64,000 nt of DNA from Acanthacorydalis orientalis (GCA_034766995.1 CM068316.1:19820590-19884589); one strand, 5' to 3'. Shown: positions 48,910-60,018, numbered from the stretch's first letter. Numbers and translations: made by a program. Notes: generated from the sequence alone by a model not told the origin.

Positions 48910-49073
48910 TTTTTTAAGTTTTAATTAAATTAGTGTTGATGTGATAAAAGTTTACTCTTTTTATTAACTTTTTTTTAATCAACAAGACCAATTTTTAAGA
49001 TTTTATACTAAAAGAAAAAATACTCTTTTTTTTATGCAAAAATTTGGTATTTTTATTACTATTTTATGAATAA
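47773..49073. other. AT-rich DNA with one GC-richer patch
   Basis: The patch at 48235-48480 holds CACCTCGAGCGCGGCGTCC and GCCGGCTAATTGCG, and may be regulatory. Pure (TA)n tracts lie at 48709-48773 and 48835-48905. No coding region is recognised. Confidence 0.5.
48709..48905. repeat. Paired long (TA)n tracts
   Basis: Two TA tracts of about 65 and 70 bp separated by about 60 bp of AT-rich DNA that itself contains TA runs. Confidence 0.9.
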
Positions 49074-49075
49074 TA

Positions 49076-49612
49076 TTGGGTTGATAAGAAAATTATGGTT
49101 TTTGTTTTCTGAATACTAATCATATTTTTTTCAATTAAAGTGTCATTTCATCGTGTTCATGTAAATATTATTTTAAAGTGCATTTGGTAGCATCGATTTT
49201 GTTTTTTTTATAAATTTTGCTGCAATTGGGCTTTTGAATTAAAAATGGAATAGATGCAAATAAGAGCATTTTTGTATGAGTGAAAAACAGGTGGTAAACC
49301 AGAAGAAACTGCTTGTAAACTAAACGATGCTTTTGGTGTGGGTCTGTTACGGAAAGTACGGTGCAATTGTGGTTTCAAAATTTTGTACTGGGGACAAGAG
49401 CCTTCGAGATGAAGAAGGCCACAGGTATTCTTCTTCAGTTCATTACGGATAACTGAAGGCGTTGAATCAGAAGCATGCACAACAATTCGAAAGCTTACAC
49501 GAAAATTAGGCGTTAGTCATTCAACAGTTCTGGACCACTTAAAACCAGTTAAATTAAAAAATGTATATGAGTTTGAACGTCATAAACCGCAATTATTTTT
49601 CTACCAACCTAA
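49076..49612 (+). mobile_element. HTH-only mariner derivative, copy 11 (full length)
   Basis: 537 bp with TA at both ends. Left TIR TTGGGTTGATAAGAAAATTA, right TIR AATTATTTTTCTACCAACCT. The start region is ATGGAA, then a stop (TAG), MQIRAFLYE, a stop, KTGGKPEETACKLNDAFGVG. Unlike copies 1, 4 and 6 it lacks the 6-T frame break: IRAFLYE is in frame. The linker and second helix-turn-helix follow (TIRKLTRKLGVSHSTVLDHL). No catalytic domain. Confidence 0.85.
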
Positions 49613-50390
49613 TACAAATGCTTGTTCTAAACAAGATTGGAAAGTCATTACAATAACTGCACTAAATTTAATTTATATATATATATATATATATATATTC
49701 TAATTCTCACTGTGGAAAAATCTACATTCACAATTCAATTAGTATATTTTTTTCTTTATTTAAATATTTTATATTATTATTTCAAATACTTTCTAATTCG
49801 ATACAATAGTGCATATTCCAACACTTCTACCAACACTATCTCAACGCAAGGCTTATTCTGGAAAATCTATAAAATAATCAATGAGCAGTTTTATCGATTT
49901 TTTTTATCTTATGCTCTGAAAATGACGGATTTGCTGCTAAAAGTCATATTAACATATAAAAATACATAATACTTGTATATTATAATAAAGAAACATGTGC
50001 GTATTAGTTCATTTGTCATAATCTAGATAATATATAATATACAATTACTATTTTAATAGAAATTAATAAAAAAATAAACTGGAATTTCAAATGCTTCTAT
50101 TTCTCTTTAATTTATATTTTGACTTCTTACACAGTAAAAATTTAATTTTCAGATCCACATTAAGTCCTGTCCTGTTTATAATGGCAAGTTTATGTTTTCA
50201 TTTTTTTAAAAAATAAAGTAAAATATAAATATTAAGTATACGACTTGAAAGAGCAAGGAAAACTGAACTTAAGAATGATTTGTTTGGATTTGAAGGTGAT
50301 ATTGAGTTAGGTAATCGTCAGTCTCATTCTTGACATATTGTAATTCACTCTGAAAATATTCATTTAACGACTTTAAATAACAAATTGTGG

Positions 50391-50471
<81 letters not shown>

Positions 50472-50544
50472 TATTTATATATATATATATATAAATATAA
50501 ATATATATATAACTATATATATATATATATATATACATATATAA

Positions 50545-50581
<37 letters not shown>

Positions 50582-50665
50582 TGTATATACATATAGATAA
50601 AGAGCGAGAGAGAGAGTAGAGAGTGGAGACAATGACAAAATTGTGCCTCTCTACTCCCTTTCACT

Positions 50666-50713
<48 letters not shown>

Positions 50714-50722
50714 ATATGTATG

Positions 50723-50757
<35 letters not shown>

Positions 50758-51179
50758 GTAGAGAGTAAAGGGAAACAAGTTTCCCATGAAGTTCATTTTG
50801 TACAAAAATCCAAAATAAATAAAATTCCTATGAACATTTAATTTTCCATGCTTCATTGAAATATATGTTATTTTACCCTCTTTTCACAGTGGAAAGGATT
50901 TTTTACTTAATTTTACATTAGCAGGTATTGCTATTTTACGTATAAAAACATGAAACTCTATTATAGAAATGTGAAGAATTGCACATAATTATATCAATCT
51001 GTTTTATATATTCTTATTCCAAATATAATAAAATTTATAATGAAATATTTTGTGTGTACAATAATTATAGTTTTGTTGCAAGGTTTCGTTTTATTTTTAT
51101 TATATATAAAATACATTTCAATTATCAAAATAGTAACCTCACGCTTTTTATGATTTTCTACTATTTTTTATTAAGTTTA
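49613..51179. other. AT-rich DNA with complex microsatellites, no gene seen
   Basis: (TA)n arrays lie at 49672-49699, 50390-50585 and 50668-50757, with GA runs at 50602-50618 and 50738-50758. The long minus-strand frames at 50269-50664 and 50668-50856 are mostly translations of these arrays. The 116-codon frame at 50979-51329 is AT noise running into the mariner at its end. Confidence 0.6.
50390..50758. repeat. Complex (TA)n/(GA)n array
   Basis: Several TA blocks in different phases, including mirrored TATATAAATAT units, followed by GAGAGA runs. One of the densest microsatellite clusters in the window. Confidence 0.9.
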
Positions 51180-51181
51180 AG

Positions 51182-52500
51182 ACTGCTTCGTGAAAAAATA
51201 TATCCGCTTAGAAGCAATAAAATTGTCGATCCATTTTCGTATCTCATCGATATCTTGAAAATTATGTCCATCTACAGAGTTCTACATCGACTGGAACAAA
51301 CGATAATCAAAAAGCGCCAAGTCAAGTGAATTTGTCGTGTGCGGGATAAATTCCAAGCCTAACTTAACACGTTCAATCCGGAGCGCTTTTTCATATTCTG
51401 AATGATGAGTCAGCGCGTGATTAAAAGCTCTTTTTTCTGGTAGCACTTGTTTGATTGTTTCTGTTATCAGTGATTTGCCGTTTAGTTTATCATAAGCAGT
51501 GAATATGTATTATTAACTGCTAGTTCAGTTTACACACAGTGGGTATTATTATTTTGCCTCCTCCTTTAAATTTACATTTCGATACAATTTTCCTTAAATT
51601 ATGCTTTTAGAAATATAATTGGAAACATATATGTGAAACATAGGTGGATTATACCACCTGATGGTGAAAATTATGTGTAAAGCACCGGTGGCTCATGTCG
51701 TCAGATGAAAGTACAGCTTATGAAGCACCAGTTATCCATGCCGGGCTGAACGTGTAAAAGATGGTTTGCTAAATAATAAGAGCAGCATGCAGCTTAGCGT
51801 TGTTATGCAACCAAATGACATACCGGATTCTTTGTCCATTAAATGGTATTCCTTGTGTTGATCAAATGATTTAATTGTCGACCATATCTCTTTGAAGTAA
51901 CCGTTTCATCTGATTGGAAAGACTTGTAAAATAACATACACTTCACGTTATATCATATACACAGAAAGATCTTTTTGGCAAAAAAGTTCGGTTTTGTCAT
52001 TGTTGATTTTAGTTACTTCAGGTCTACCTATTTATAGTGGTTCTACAATATCAATTTTTCATCTGAGATAAACATTTTATATAAAACATCCTTCTTAAGT
52101 TGTTAAGAAATCAACGAGATGCATATGTTGAGCTTAAGGATAATGTTGTTTTCGAAGAGTTGTAGTGGTACCCACTTTCCGAGCTTCTGATTTTTTCTCA
52201 TTTCATACACTCGTCTTAAAACTATTGATAGAACAACTTTCAACTATTTTGTGATTTATTGCATCGATGATGAGTTTTTATTCAGTAATGCTTGAAAATC
52301 ATCACCCTTCAATATTCCCGCTGTTCCAGAGTTGTTGGTTACTGACATCAAAATCGTCGACTTTAAAACATTTAAATAAATATTTTTAAGTATTGTAAAA
52401 TACAAAAAGTTCACCAAAAAAAGATCTAATTGATTCAGGCGGCATTTTTCTTTGGTTGGAACTTCTACTGAGTACAATAACAAATATACAGCTTTTCGTC
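51182..52500 (-). pseudogene. Mariner transposase pseudogene, interrupted
   Basis: On the minus strand: GDDFQALLNKNSSSMQ, VVLSIVLRRVYEMRKNQKLG and KWVPLQL (helix-turn-helix and linker), then KMFISDEKLIL with the first catalytic Asp. Next come LFAKKIFLCI and SDETVTSKRYGRQLNHLINT, then LHNNAKLHAALII, where the expected catalytic Asp of HDNA is Asn. Beyond the insertion it continues LGLEFIPHTTNSLDLALFDY, with the third Asp in LALFDY, then RLFQSM and IDEIRKWIDNFIASK. Removing the insertion rejoins IIQQTIFKLGLEFIPH in frame. It is multiply broken. Confidence 0.75.
51368..51754. mobile_element. piggyBac-type MITE nested in mariner
   Basis: 387 bp. The left end CACGTTCAATCCGG and the reverse complement of the right end, CACGTTCAGCCCGG, match at 12 of 14 bases. 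The left flank is TTAA (51364-51367) and the right flank is TAAA (51755-51758), one change from TTAA. There is no coding capacity. The TTAA target defines it as piggyBac-like; the mobilising enzyme is not in the window. Confidence 0.75.
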
Positions 52501-52623
52501 GCTCATCGTTTTCAGTACTGTTTTATCGACACTCTTTAAACCCCAAATAACAAATCAATTACTGTTTTGTAAGGTTATGTTTATAATTAAATAATGACAA
52601 CTATTGTTGTTGTTCTTATTTAG

Positions 52624-52662
52624 AGTTTTAAGGCGCGTCGGAAGCTAAAGTCATTAGTGCCC
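52624..52662 (+). repeat. Dispersed repeat fragment, copy b
   Basis: GTTTTAAGGCGCGTCGGAAG, then CTAAAGTCATTAGTGCCCG, is the counterpart of 13006-13043. The match fades on either side. Confidence 0.5.
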
Positions 52663-55055
52663 GAAATAATGATATAGCATTTTACAGACTTCCATACTAA
52701 TGTCTCAAAAAAGCAAAAAGACGGAAATATTGTAATTTTAAAAAATTTTACTAGATCACAGTAAAAAAAGTCCAAAACTTTTGCACAAATGTAATAGAAT
52801 AAAAAAATTATTCATTGAATATTCATAAATTTACATATAATTAAAAATCACCTTTGTAGGACACACCGAAATATATATTTATATATAACAAATATTTTCA
52901 TTATTTCTAATAAAATATTCATTTTAATCAATTTTTACAAAGTTGTTTATAGATTAGTCGATTTATGTTTGTATGTATGTGAGTGTATATATATATACAG
53001 GAATAGAATCAATTTATTATTAAATATTTTAATTGCTTTGGTTTTAAAACTGATATTCATACAAAATTAATAGCGTATATGTGAAATATTGAATTCATTA
53101 AAAATTACCGATGTATTAATACATTACAAATATTTTTAATTAATTCAATATATAAACATATATGTTTTATTAAGAGCTGAGTAAATAATGTCATATAAAA
53201 AAATAAGAATTCATTATTTTAACAAATGAAGTACGACTAATTACATTTTGAAAACTTTCGAATAGTAACGTACCAATAATATCCCGTTGGTGTAAATAAA
53301 ATAATAAATATTATTAATTAAAATAAATTATTAAAATGAAAAAATATGAATGTGTAATAAGTGTATTATTTTCATAAACGATTTAAAAAAAATACTTTAT
53401 TCATAATATTGAAATATATTATTCAGACATTCAGCTATTTATCATAAAATTCTTATTAATAAGACGAACAACTGCACTTTGGTTAAGTACAGTTCATGAA
53501 AAGCTATTAAACTTTTTTTGTATTAATACAAGGATTAGTCTTAAGTTTTCCTAACTACATGCTTTATTCTAATAACTTCGTCTGAACAGACTTGTCAACT
53601 TTACAAAATGCAGAAAGTTATAAAACTGAAAACTCTAAGAACTAATTGCTTCTGTTTTTATGAATAATTAAATTTATTTATTTATGACTTAGAAAATCAT
53701 ACTATGTAATTCATTTTATATTTTTAAGATATTTTAGAATATTATTAAAATTCTGGATTCTTATATTTTTCTTTTTTACATAAAATGAAAAATGTATATT
53801 AGATTTATGTATTTTAAAAAATAAATAAATTTTCAGACAAAACTTTTGATACCATTAATATTCTTAAAGTGATGATATATATTATATCTTACAATTTAAT
53901 ATATAGAAAATATGAACTAAAACATTTTCATCTACTTAAGTTAAAAATAAAACTGTCAGAGCCTCAAATTCAGGCTGTAATGATTATAATAAGCTTAATT
54001 TTATAATTTGGATCGTGTTTTGATTCATATATATAACTGTGAATTTTTATACTGGGTTAAAAATACTTACAAAAATGAATTCAAACATTGATTTTCCTTT
54101 TTTTTAAGAAATTTCTTGAATTTTCATATCATTTTTGGATGTATGCATTCAGTTGAAATGATATAAAAAACAAAAAAAACTCCGGCCAAAGAAAGTAATT
54201 ACATTAAAAATTATAATATACACGATTTTCAGATTATTAGTGTAGCTTAAGAAAAAACAGATGAAGAATCCCTTATGTCATTATAATTATCTTAAACTTT
54301 TAATAATACAATTTTTTCTTTAAATATATGACAAATTTTTAACGTAGAAAGGAAAATTTAACTGTGATTTGCCTATTGATATCAACTACATTGGTTAAAC
54401 TAGAGATTTATGATACACTTCTACTTTTATTCTTGCAAAATAAAAGACTAGTTTTTGTCTATCAATGATTATTGTATATATTAAATAGGTAGAATTGAAA
54501 TAACAAATTTGTGCAATGAAATAATAAAAGATAAGAACTTTGTTCCATTAATGTGATTATATTATTTTAAAAACTAAGTGCTTAATATATTATTTTTTAA
54601 TTACTATGATTTTACTTCTCGAAAATATATTTTTTTTATTATTTAGTACAAATAATAATAAATTATTCAAAATTAATTTTACTTTTGTATAAGATTATAA
54701 TTTGTTTTTAATTTCTAAAGTAACGTTTAATACTTTTGATAATGTATTTTAAATATTAAATATTAGTCACAATTAATAAAATTTGTATTACAATATTTTT
54801 TTATATGCATGGTAGAATTTTATTAACAAATAGAGAATATTTTCGTTTATTTATTTTAAACGAAATAAAATATACTTGAAATAAATTTGTTTGTTTATAA
54901 AATATACGAATACATTTTAAAGAGAAATATAAGATTTACAGAATTAATAAAACGTTTAAAATATAAATGATTAAAATTTCATGAACTAGATTTTAAAGAA
55001 ATATTTTTTTCGTTTAACTACCATTTGATTATGTCAAATAAATTACATATGTACA
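52663..55055. other. AT-rich DNA, no gene seen
   Basis: Almost 2.4 kb of very AT-rich sequence without recognisable features and, unusually for this window, with almost no long (TA)n tract. Confidence 0.6.
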
Positions 55056-55200
55056 ATAACAACGAGCCCATTTCGTATGATACGTGTGGCTGACAGGTCC
55101 TCAACAACTTGTCCATTACGACTCCACTTAAATATGCATAAAATGACTACAACGATCAGTCTTAATTTTAGTTTTCTTGCTCGCACATTATTAACTTACT
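55056..55200. other. Short GC-richer patch
   Basis: AACAACGAGCCCATTTCG, ACGTGTGGCTGACAGG and related words interrupt AT-rich DNA. No frame or motif is identified. Confidence 0.2.
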
Positions 55201-55621
55201 GAGTTGGAGATGAAGTTTTAAAGAGAATTACAGTACACCTTAAACTCTTAAATCAAGATAAATTATTCCTGAAACTTTGTTTCTGCAACTGTTCATAACA
55301 AAAGTTTAAATTTCACTCCTTTAGCATACAAAGTTTTGTTCGAAATTTATTATTATTTTCTGAAGAAGGAAATTTTGTTTTTGATGATTAACATGTCTAT
55401 AAAAATATTTTACGTTTAATGTACATGTTTATGCATGAATATGACTTTCTGAAATAAGATTACGTTATGTAAATATGTTTGCCTGCTTGAAGTTTTCATC
55501 TATATTGGACTATTATTTATACTATGCTACGCAAACAAATCAACAGTATGATTCACACCACACATATACACACTCAACACAAACACGGGCACACACACAT
55601 ACACATACATACATACATACA

Positions 55622-55687
<66 letters not shown>

Positions 55688-55886
55688 AATCTACTATAAA
55701 TGAAAAAATAATTCTCTTCCAAGATGCTATAGCAAAATAAATTTCTAATTGATATTACCAACTGAGATATTAGTTTTATAGCGAATAAATATTATAAATC
55801 TATATAATACATTAATTACAGCCATTTAAATTTTCCTTACATTCTTAAAATTATTTAAAACGTTCAATTTAATGGAAAAAAATTGG

Positions 55887-55929
<43 letters not shown>

Positions 55930-55933
55930 TATA
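55201..55933. other. AT-rich DNA with (CA)n/(TA)n microsatellites
   Basis: A CA-rich run (ACACACACATACACATACAT) leads into a (TA)n tract (about 55560-55681). A second (TA)n tract (55892-55933) abuts the retrotransposon copy. Confidence 0.7.
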
Positions 55934-56332
55934 TCAGCAGGTTTTGTCAATTCACTGATGCACAAATGCCTCTGCCATGAGTTTCAATTTTGTACGATTG
56001 AATACCTCTCTTTTCCACTGATTTCCAATAAAAATTTTAATTTCCTCATTCCACCTGTTCATTGGTCTCCTTCTTAATATACATGTGAATCATGTCTGTT
56101 TTCGTATTCATTCTATTCTTTTCCTATCACTTCTTGTTTATTCCTAGCACGCATCTTCCCAAACTTCTCTGTGTTATTTGGAGTTTTTGAATAATTTTGG
56201 TGTTATATATACAGTAAATATATAATGCTCCACAAAATATTTTGATCTACAAACATCCATATATTTAAGATGTAGTTCAATAAGTAAGTCGACGTCGACG
56301 AATTTTTATTTTTAGTGGATAATTTTGATTAT
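55934..56332 (-). mobile_element. Non-LTR retrotransposon 3' end, copy A (reverse)
   Basis: On the minus strand it contains NTQRSLGRCVLGINKKxxEK-type remains, RPMNRWNEEIKIFIGNQWKR, EVFNRTKLKLMAEAFVHQ and a stop. These match the C-terminal tail of endonuclease/reverse-transcriptase proteins of RTE-like insect elements. Frame breaks are present. It forms the left arm of a large inverted duplication with copy B. Confidence 0.65.
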
Positions 56333-56429
56333 ATATATATATATATATATATAATGTATAATATATATATATATATAATGTATAATATATATATATATAT
56401 ATAATGTATAATATATATATATATATATA
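56331..56429. repeat. (TA)n with three TAATGTATAATA interruptions
   Basis: Three tandem units of about 30 bp, each a TA run plus ATGTATA. Confidence 0.9.
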
Positions 56430-56663
56430 AGGTACCGGAATGTAAAATACAATTTTATAGACAATTATTTGAGTTCTTTTGTGTCCACACATGGTGAAGT
56501 AAGTATTTTCATAAAATTTTTAATAAAAAAATAAAATTGACTGTATAAAAAAAATCAACGAACAGTTCTACAAAAAAAATTACGAAGATATTCACTTCAC
56601 CGTTCACGAACACAAAATAACTAAAAGTACAGTATATAAAATAATAGTACTTTTTCTGGTAAA

Positions 56664-56702
56664 TTATATATATATATATATATATATCTATGTATATATG
56701 TG

Positions 56703-56747
<45 letters not shown>

Positions 56748-56750
56748 TTA

Positions 56751-56781
<31 letters not shown>

Positions 56782-56786
56782 GTCTC

Positions 56787-56849
<63 letters not shown>

Positions 56850-56854
56850 GTATG

Positions 56855-56888
<34 letters not shown>

Positions 56889-56889
56889 A
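56664..56889. repeat. Long interrupted (TA)n tract, about 220 bp
   Basis: TA repeats with TATG and TCTC interruptions; open in all three plus frames, giving Tyr/Ile frames of 63-77 codons that are not genes. Confidence 0.9.
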
Positions 56890-57285
56890 TCAAAATTATG
56901 CACTAAAAATAAAAATTCCATGACGTCGACTTGTTTAATGATCTACATCATAAATAAATAGATGTTTATAGATCTAGACATCTTGTGGAACATTATATAT
57001 ATGCTCAGCAACAAAATCATTCAAAAATTCCAAACAACACAGAGAAGTACGGAAAGATGCATGCTAGAAATAACAAGAAGAGATAGGAAAAAATAGACAT
57101 GAGTCACAGATGTTATAAAAAAGAAATCGACCAGTGAACAGATGGAATTTGGAAATTAAAGAAAATATTAGAAATTGGTGGAAAGAGACGTCTATTCAAT
57201 CGTACAAAATGGAATAGTATGGAAGAGGCCTTTATGCATCAGTGGGTTGACATAGGCTGCTGCTATTACTGATGATGATGAGGGG
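56886..57285 (+). mobile_element. Non-LTR retrotransposon 3' end, copy B
   Basis: Plus-strand remains KIIQKFQTTQRSTERCMLEI, TRRDRKK, VTDVIKK, RPVNRWNLEIKENIRNWWKE and FNRTKWNSMEEAFMHQWVDI precede a tail of GATGATGATGAGG. The (GAT)-type tail after a WVDI/WTDID C-terminus is typical of 3' ends of this class of insect non-LTR elements. The frame is broken near KETS. It is 5' truncated, as most such insertions are. Confidence 0.75.
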
Positions 57286-57414
57286 CAAAATGTGCTAAGT
57301 CCGAATTCAACGCATAATACTTGAGACATTGTATTCTACTTTTATATGATTATGGATACAAGGTTTCAAATACAATGAAATAAATTTACGGGGTATTCCT
57401 GTTAGTAAACAGCA

Positions 57415-58680
57415 GCCAATCATGACTTCGAAAGTTCAAATCGGGTAATTGGAATGTAGAAAATCTTTATAAATCAGGACGACGTTCACATTTTGACAAA
57501 GACATGCGAAAATACCTGGTGGAATTCGACCCTCGTCAAACTATGAACGAATTATCTCATAACTCGAATCTCCCTGATCTATAGTGCAGGAAAATTTAAA
57601 AAGACTCTGGATAATGAATAAATGGGTGTGCGGATGCCGCATGAACTATCCCCAGCTAACAAAAATGAACGGATGAACACATGCACTTCGTTGTTATCAC
57701 GGTAAAGAATTCATCCTTTTTTGCCACAATTCGTAACTGGAGACGAGAAGAGGTTAGTTTATGACAATGAGTTGAAAAAAATGGCTTTAGAAAAATCAAA
57801 TACCCATTCCGACTCTAAGCCATGGTTAACGTTATGGTACTTATGTGCATTTGGTGGGATATACACGGGATCATTCACTTTGATCGGTGAAAACTGAGAG
57901 AAACAATTACCTCAGAGGTGTATTGTCAATAATTAGAGAGACTAAACTAAAAGTTAAAGGATAAAGTTTAGTCAACCGAAAAAGGGTAATTTTTCACTAT
58001 TAAAATGCACACCTGCATACAGCAAGAAATACTCATGAAAAAATTCTAGAGCTGAATTGGAAAGTTATACCACACACTCCGTATTCGCCAGACTCTCTCT
58101 TCAGTCTATGGAACACATTTTAACCGCTTTAGTCCCACAGACTTTTGCAAAAATTCGATTAAAAAATGCCAAGCAGCGGCATCTAGCTTCTCTAATTCTA
58201 TGTTGAAAAATACCGTGCAGTGCTATTGCGCTTTTCTAATTCCATGTCGGAAAACCAGCACCTCGAATGCGCTGATATTCTACTTATAACCAGTAAGTAT
58301 TGTTTTATTGAATTTATTGTTGTTATGGCATTCCTATGAGTATAAGTAGTGGCAATATTGTATTTAATAATTTCAAAATATCACACGCATCTACGAAATC
58401 TGAGCGTGCAGTCAGTTCGATTCTACAGACCGATGAGGTGGAACTTTTAGGCACTGAACAGTAAAAGCGCAATCACGCCGTCTGGTTCTCAAACGGTTAA
58501 AAGGTAAAAAAATTCCGTAATTAGGCCGAAATAGAAAATCACTTAGTCAGCTATTTTTATTTTAAACCAGGAAGTTTTTATTAAAAGGGGATTGAAAATT
58601 TGGAAAATAGACGAGAAGAGGTTATTAATAATGATGCAAATTATATTTTTATAATATTATGTAATAAAAATTAAAAAAAT
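57415..58680 (+). pseudogene. Mariner transposase pseudogene, interrupted
   Basis: Fragments in order: FKSGNWNVENLYKSGRRSHF, DKDMRKYLVEFDPRQTMNEL, SHNSNLP (helix-turn-helix), WVCGCRMNYPQLTK, TGDEKR-like remains (CTGGAGACGAGAAGAGG, first catalytic Asp), VIFHYYNAHLHTARNTHEKI (the HDNA Asp is Tyr) and LELNWKVIPHTPYSPDSLFS (the third-Asp region is altered). After the insertion: KKFRN, AEIENHLVSYFYFKPGSFY and KGIENLENRREEVINNDANY. At least two of the catalytic positions are lost. Without the insertion, the reading WNTF...KKFRN is restored across one TTAA. Confidence 0.72.
58124..58496. mobile_element. piggyBac-type MITE nested in mariner
   Basis: 373 bp flanked by TTAA on both sides (58120-58123 and 58497-58500). 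The left end CCGCTTTAGTCCCACAGACT and the reverse complement of the right end, CCGTTTGAGAACCAGACGGC, share CCG.TT.AG and CAGAC, so the TIR is short and imperfect. Inside, GTCTGGTTCTC, AGCGCAATCACGCC and CACCTCGAATGCGC give it a higher GC content than its flanks. Non-coding. Confidence 0.7.
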
Positions 58681-58748
58681 AAAGTTTTATATTGTACTAT
58701 AAAATAATGGTTCAATTTTCAGTACTCCTTATATATATATATATATAT

Positions 58749-60013
58749 TAGGTAACCAATAAAGTTCTGTCGTTGTTATAACGTACAATAATTCCAAGAA
58801 TAGTTAACACTTGTTATCAGATAAAATTTCAACAATTGTTTATCACTTATATTAGCATGTGTTTTACTGTTAATTGTTGAATGAATCTCAAACTGTTAAC
58901 TTTAATTTAAAAAATAATTCTAACCCTACAAAATGTCTATAAAAAAATAATGTAATAAGTGCGTGTTTGCAATATGAATTTAAACTTAGGACTAACGCTA
59001 TAGAAACTGCAAAAAATTTTGTACTGCGTTTGGAGAAAAGAAAATAACATCAAGAACGGCTTAGAGATGGTTTAAAAAAAATTCTGCTGGGGATGAATTC
59101 ATTAAAGACGAGACCAGATTAGGGAGACAATCAAATTTAAATATCGACTAATTGGAGACAATGATTGAAACAAATTCCAGTAACGTGTCAAGAGCTTGCA
59201 GAAATGTTCAAAGTAAGTGATGAAACAATACGGAAGCATTTACACAAAATAGGAAAGAGTTGGAAATTAAGTAATTGGATACCACACGAATTAACTCCCA
59301 ATAACAAATTACAGTATCTTATAATCTGTATATCTCTTATTTCACGACTAAAATCAAAGAACTTTTTGGATCAAATTTTGACCACTGATGAAAAATGGAT
59401 TATGTATTCCAAGTACAAACGTACTCACCACTGGCTTCCAATATGTGATCCTGTTCAACAAAGTCCTAAAGGAAAGTTAACATCACGAAAACTTCTCTGT
59501 ATTTAGCGGACTTCAAAAGGAATTATTCACCATGAGTCTCAACGAGTGGGTCAAACTCTAACTCAAAATATTTATAGTGAACCACTCCAACGAGTACACG
59601 ATGCATTATACCAAAAGCCAGCACTTGTAAATAGTAAAAAGTTTGGTTTTTGCAAGATAACGTACGATCGCACGTTGCAGTAGAGACCAAAAGAAAAATT
59701 ATGAATTTAGGGTGGGTGATCCTCCCCCATCCCACGTATTCCTCAAACATATCCCCATCAGATTATCACCTATTTTTATCTTTGGATAATCATATGCGTG
59801 GAAAACAGATTAATAATGAAGAAGAATTGAAAATTGATGTCTACAATTTTTGAAAATAAAAATAATGAGTTTTATAAAAATGGAATCTATAAATTATCTT
59901 CCCGCTGGAAAAGGGTTTTCCAATACGAAGGTGAATATCTTGGAATAAAGTTATTTTATGTAAAAATACACAAGTGTTTTTTTCTCAATTCAAAAACGAC
60001 AGAACTTTCTTGG

Positions 60014-60018
<5 letters not shown>
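58749..60018 (+). mobile_element. Full-length mariner with paired TIRs
   Basis: About 1.27 kb. The left end GGTAACCAATAAAGTTCTGT continues CG, and the reverse complement of the right end reads ATAACCAAGAAAGTTCTGTCG. (TA)n tracts abut both ends (58731-58748 and 60016-60058), so it sits in a TA microsatellite or the flanking TA expanded afterwards. The lineage differs from the other mariners here. Confidence 0.88.
58933..59935 (+). pseudogene. Mariner transposase pseudogene, catalytic triad present
   Basis: The N-terminal third is broken by stops (MSIKK..., NFCTAFGEKKITSRTA-type helix-turn-helix, AGDEFIKDETRLGRQSNLN). After a frameshift at about 59165 a 113-codon frame reads TCQELAEMFKVSDETIRKHL, WIPHELTPNN and FLDQILTTDEKWIMY, with the first Asp codon at 59387-59389. 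A TGG-to-TAG change stops it (CI-stop-RTSKGIIHHES). The next frame has LQDNVRSHVA (Asp 59656-59658) and HPTYSSNISPSDYHLFLSL (Asp 59761-59763), with 34 residues between. It ends with NEFYKNGIYKLSSRWKRVFQ and YEGEY. The triad is intact, but the gene is inactive. Confidence 0.88.

Larger units (their letters stand above)
51180..52580 (-). mobile_element. Decayed mariner (reverse), split by a TTAA element
   Basis: Mariner remains on the minus strand in two parts, 52580-51755 and 51367-51180, separated by a 387-bp TTAA-type insertion. Its C-terminal end is truncated (the expected GIHKLPERW block is missing). The TIRs are not clear. Confidence 0.7.
55934..57285. repeat. Large imperfect inverted duplication (about 1.35 kb)
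   Basis: The left arm (55934 to about 56540) and right arm (about 56560 to 57285) are inverted copies of the same series. From the centre outwards each has a 100-130-bp block holding AAAAGAACTC/AAAATAACTA and GGTGAAGT words, a (TA)n tract, ATAATCAAAATTAT, CACTAAAAATAAAAATTC, and the retrotransposon tail. The arms have diverged and their (TA)n tracts differ in length (about 98 versus 222 bp). The element ends point outward. Confidence 0.65.
57300..58740 (+). mobile_element. Decayed mariner, split by a TTAA element
   Basis: Plus-strand mariner remains in two parts, about 57410-58119 and 58497-58680, interrupted by a 373-bp insertion at TTAA. The outer boundaries are uncertain because TIRs could not be paired. 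Confidence 0.65.

Noticed and set aside
50269..50664. 131-codon minus-strand frame, the longest after the mariner
   Set aside because: Mostly Ile/Tyr from (TA)n arrays; no coding signal.
55540..55761. Frames on both strands with Cys/Val/Tyr or Thr/His runs
   Set aside because: Produced by the (CA)n and (TA)n tracts at 55560-55681.
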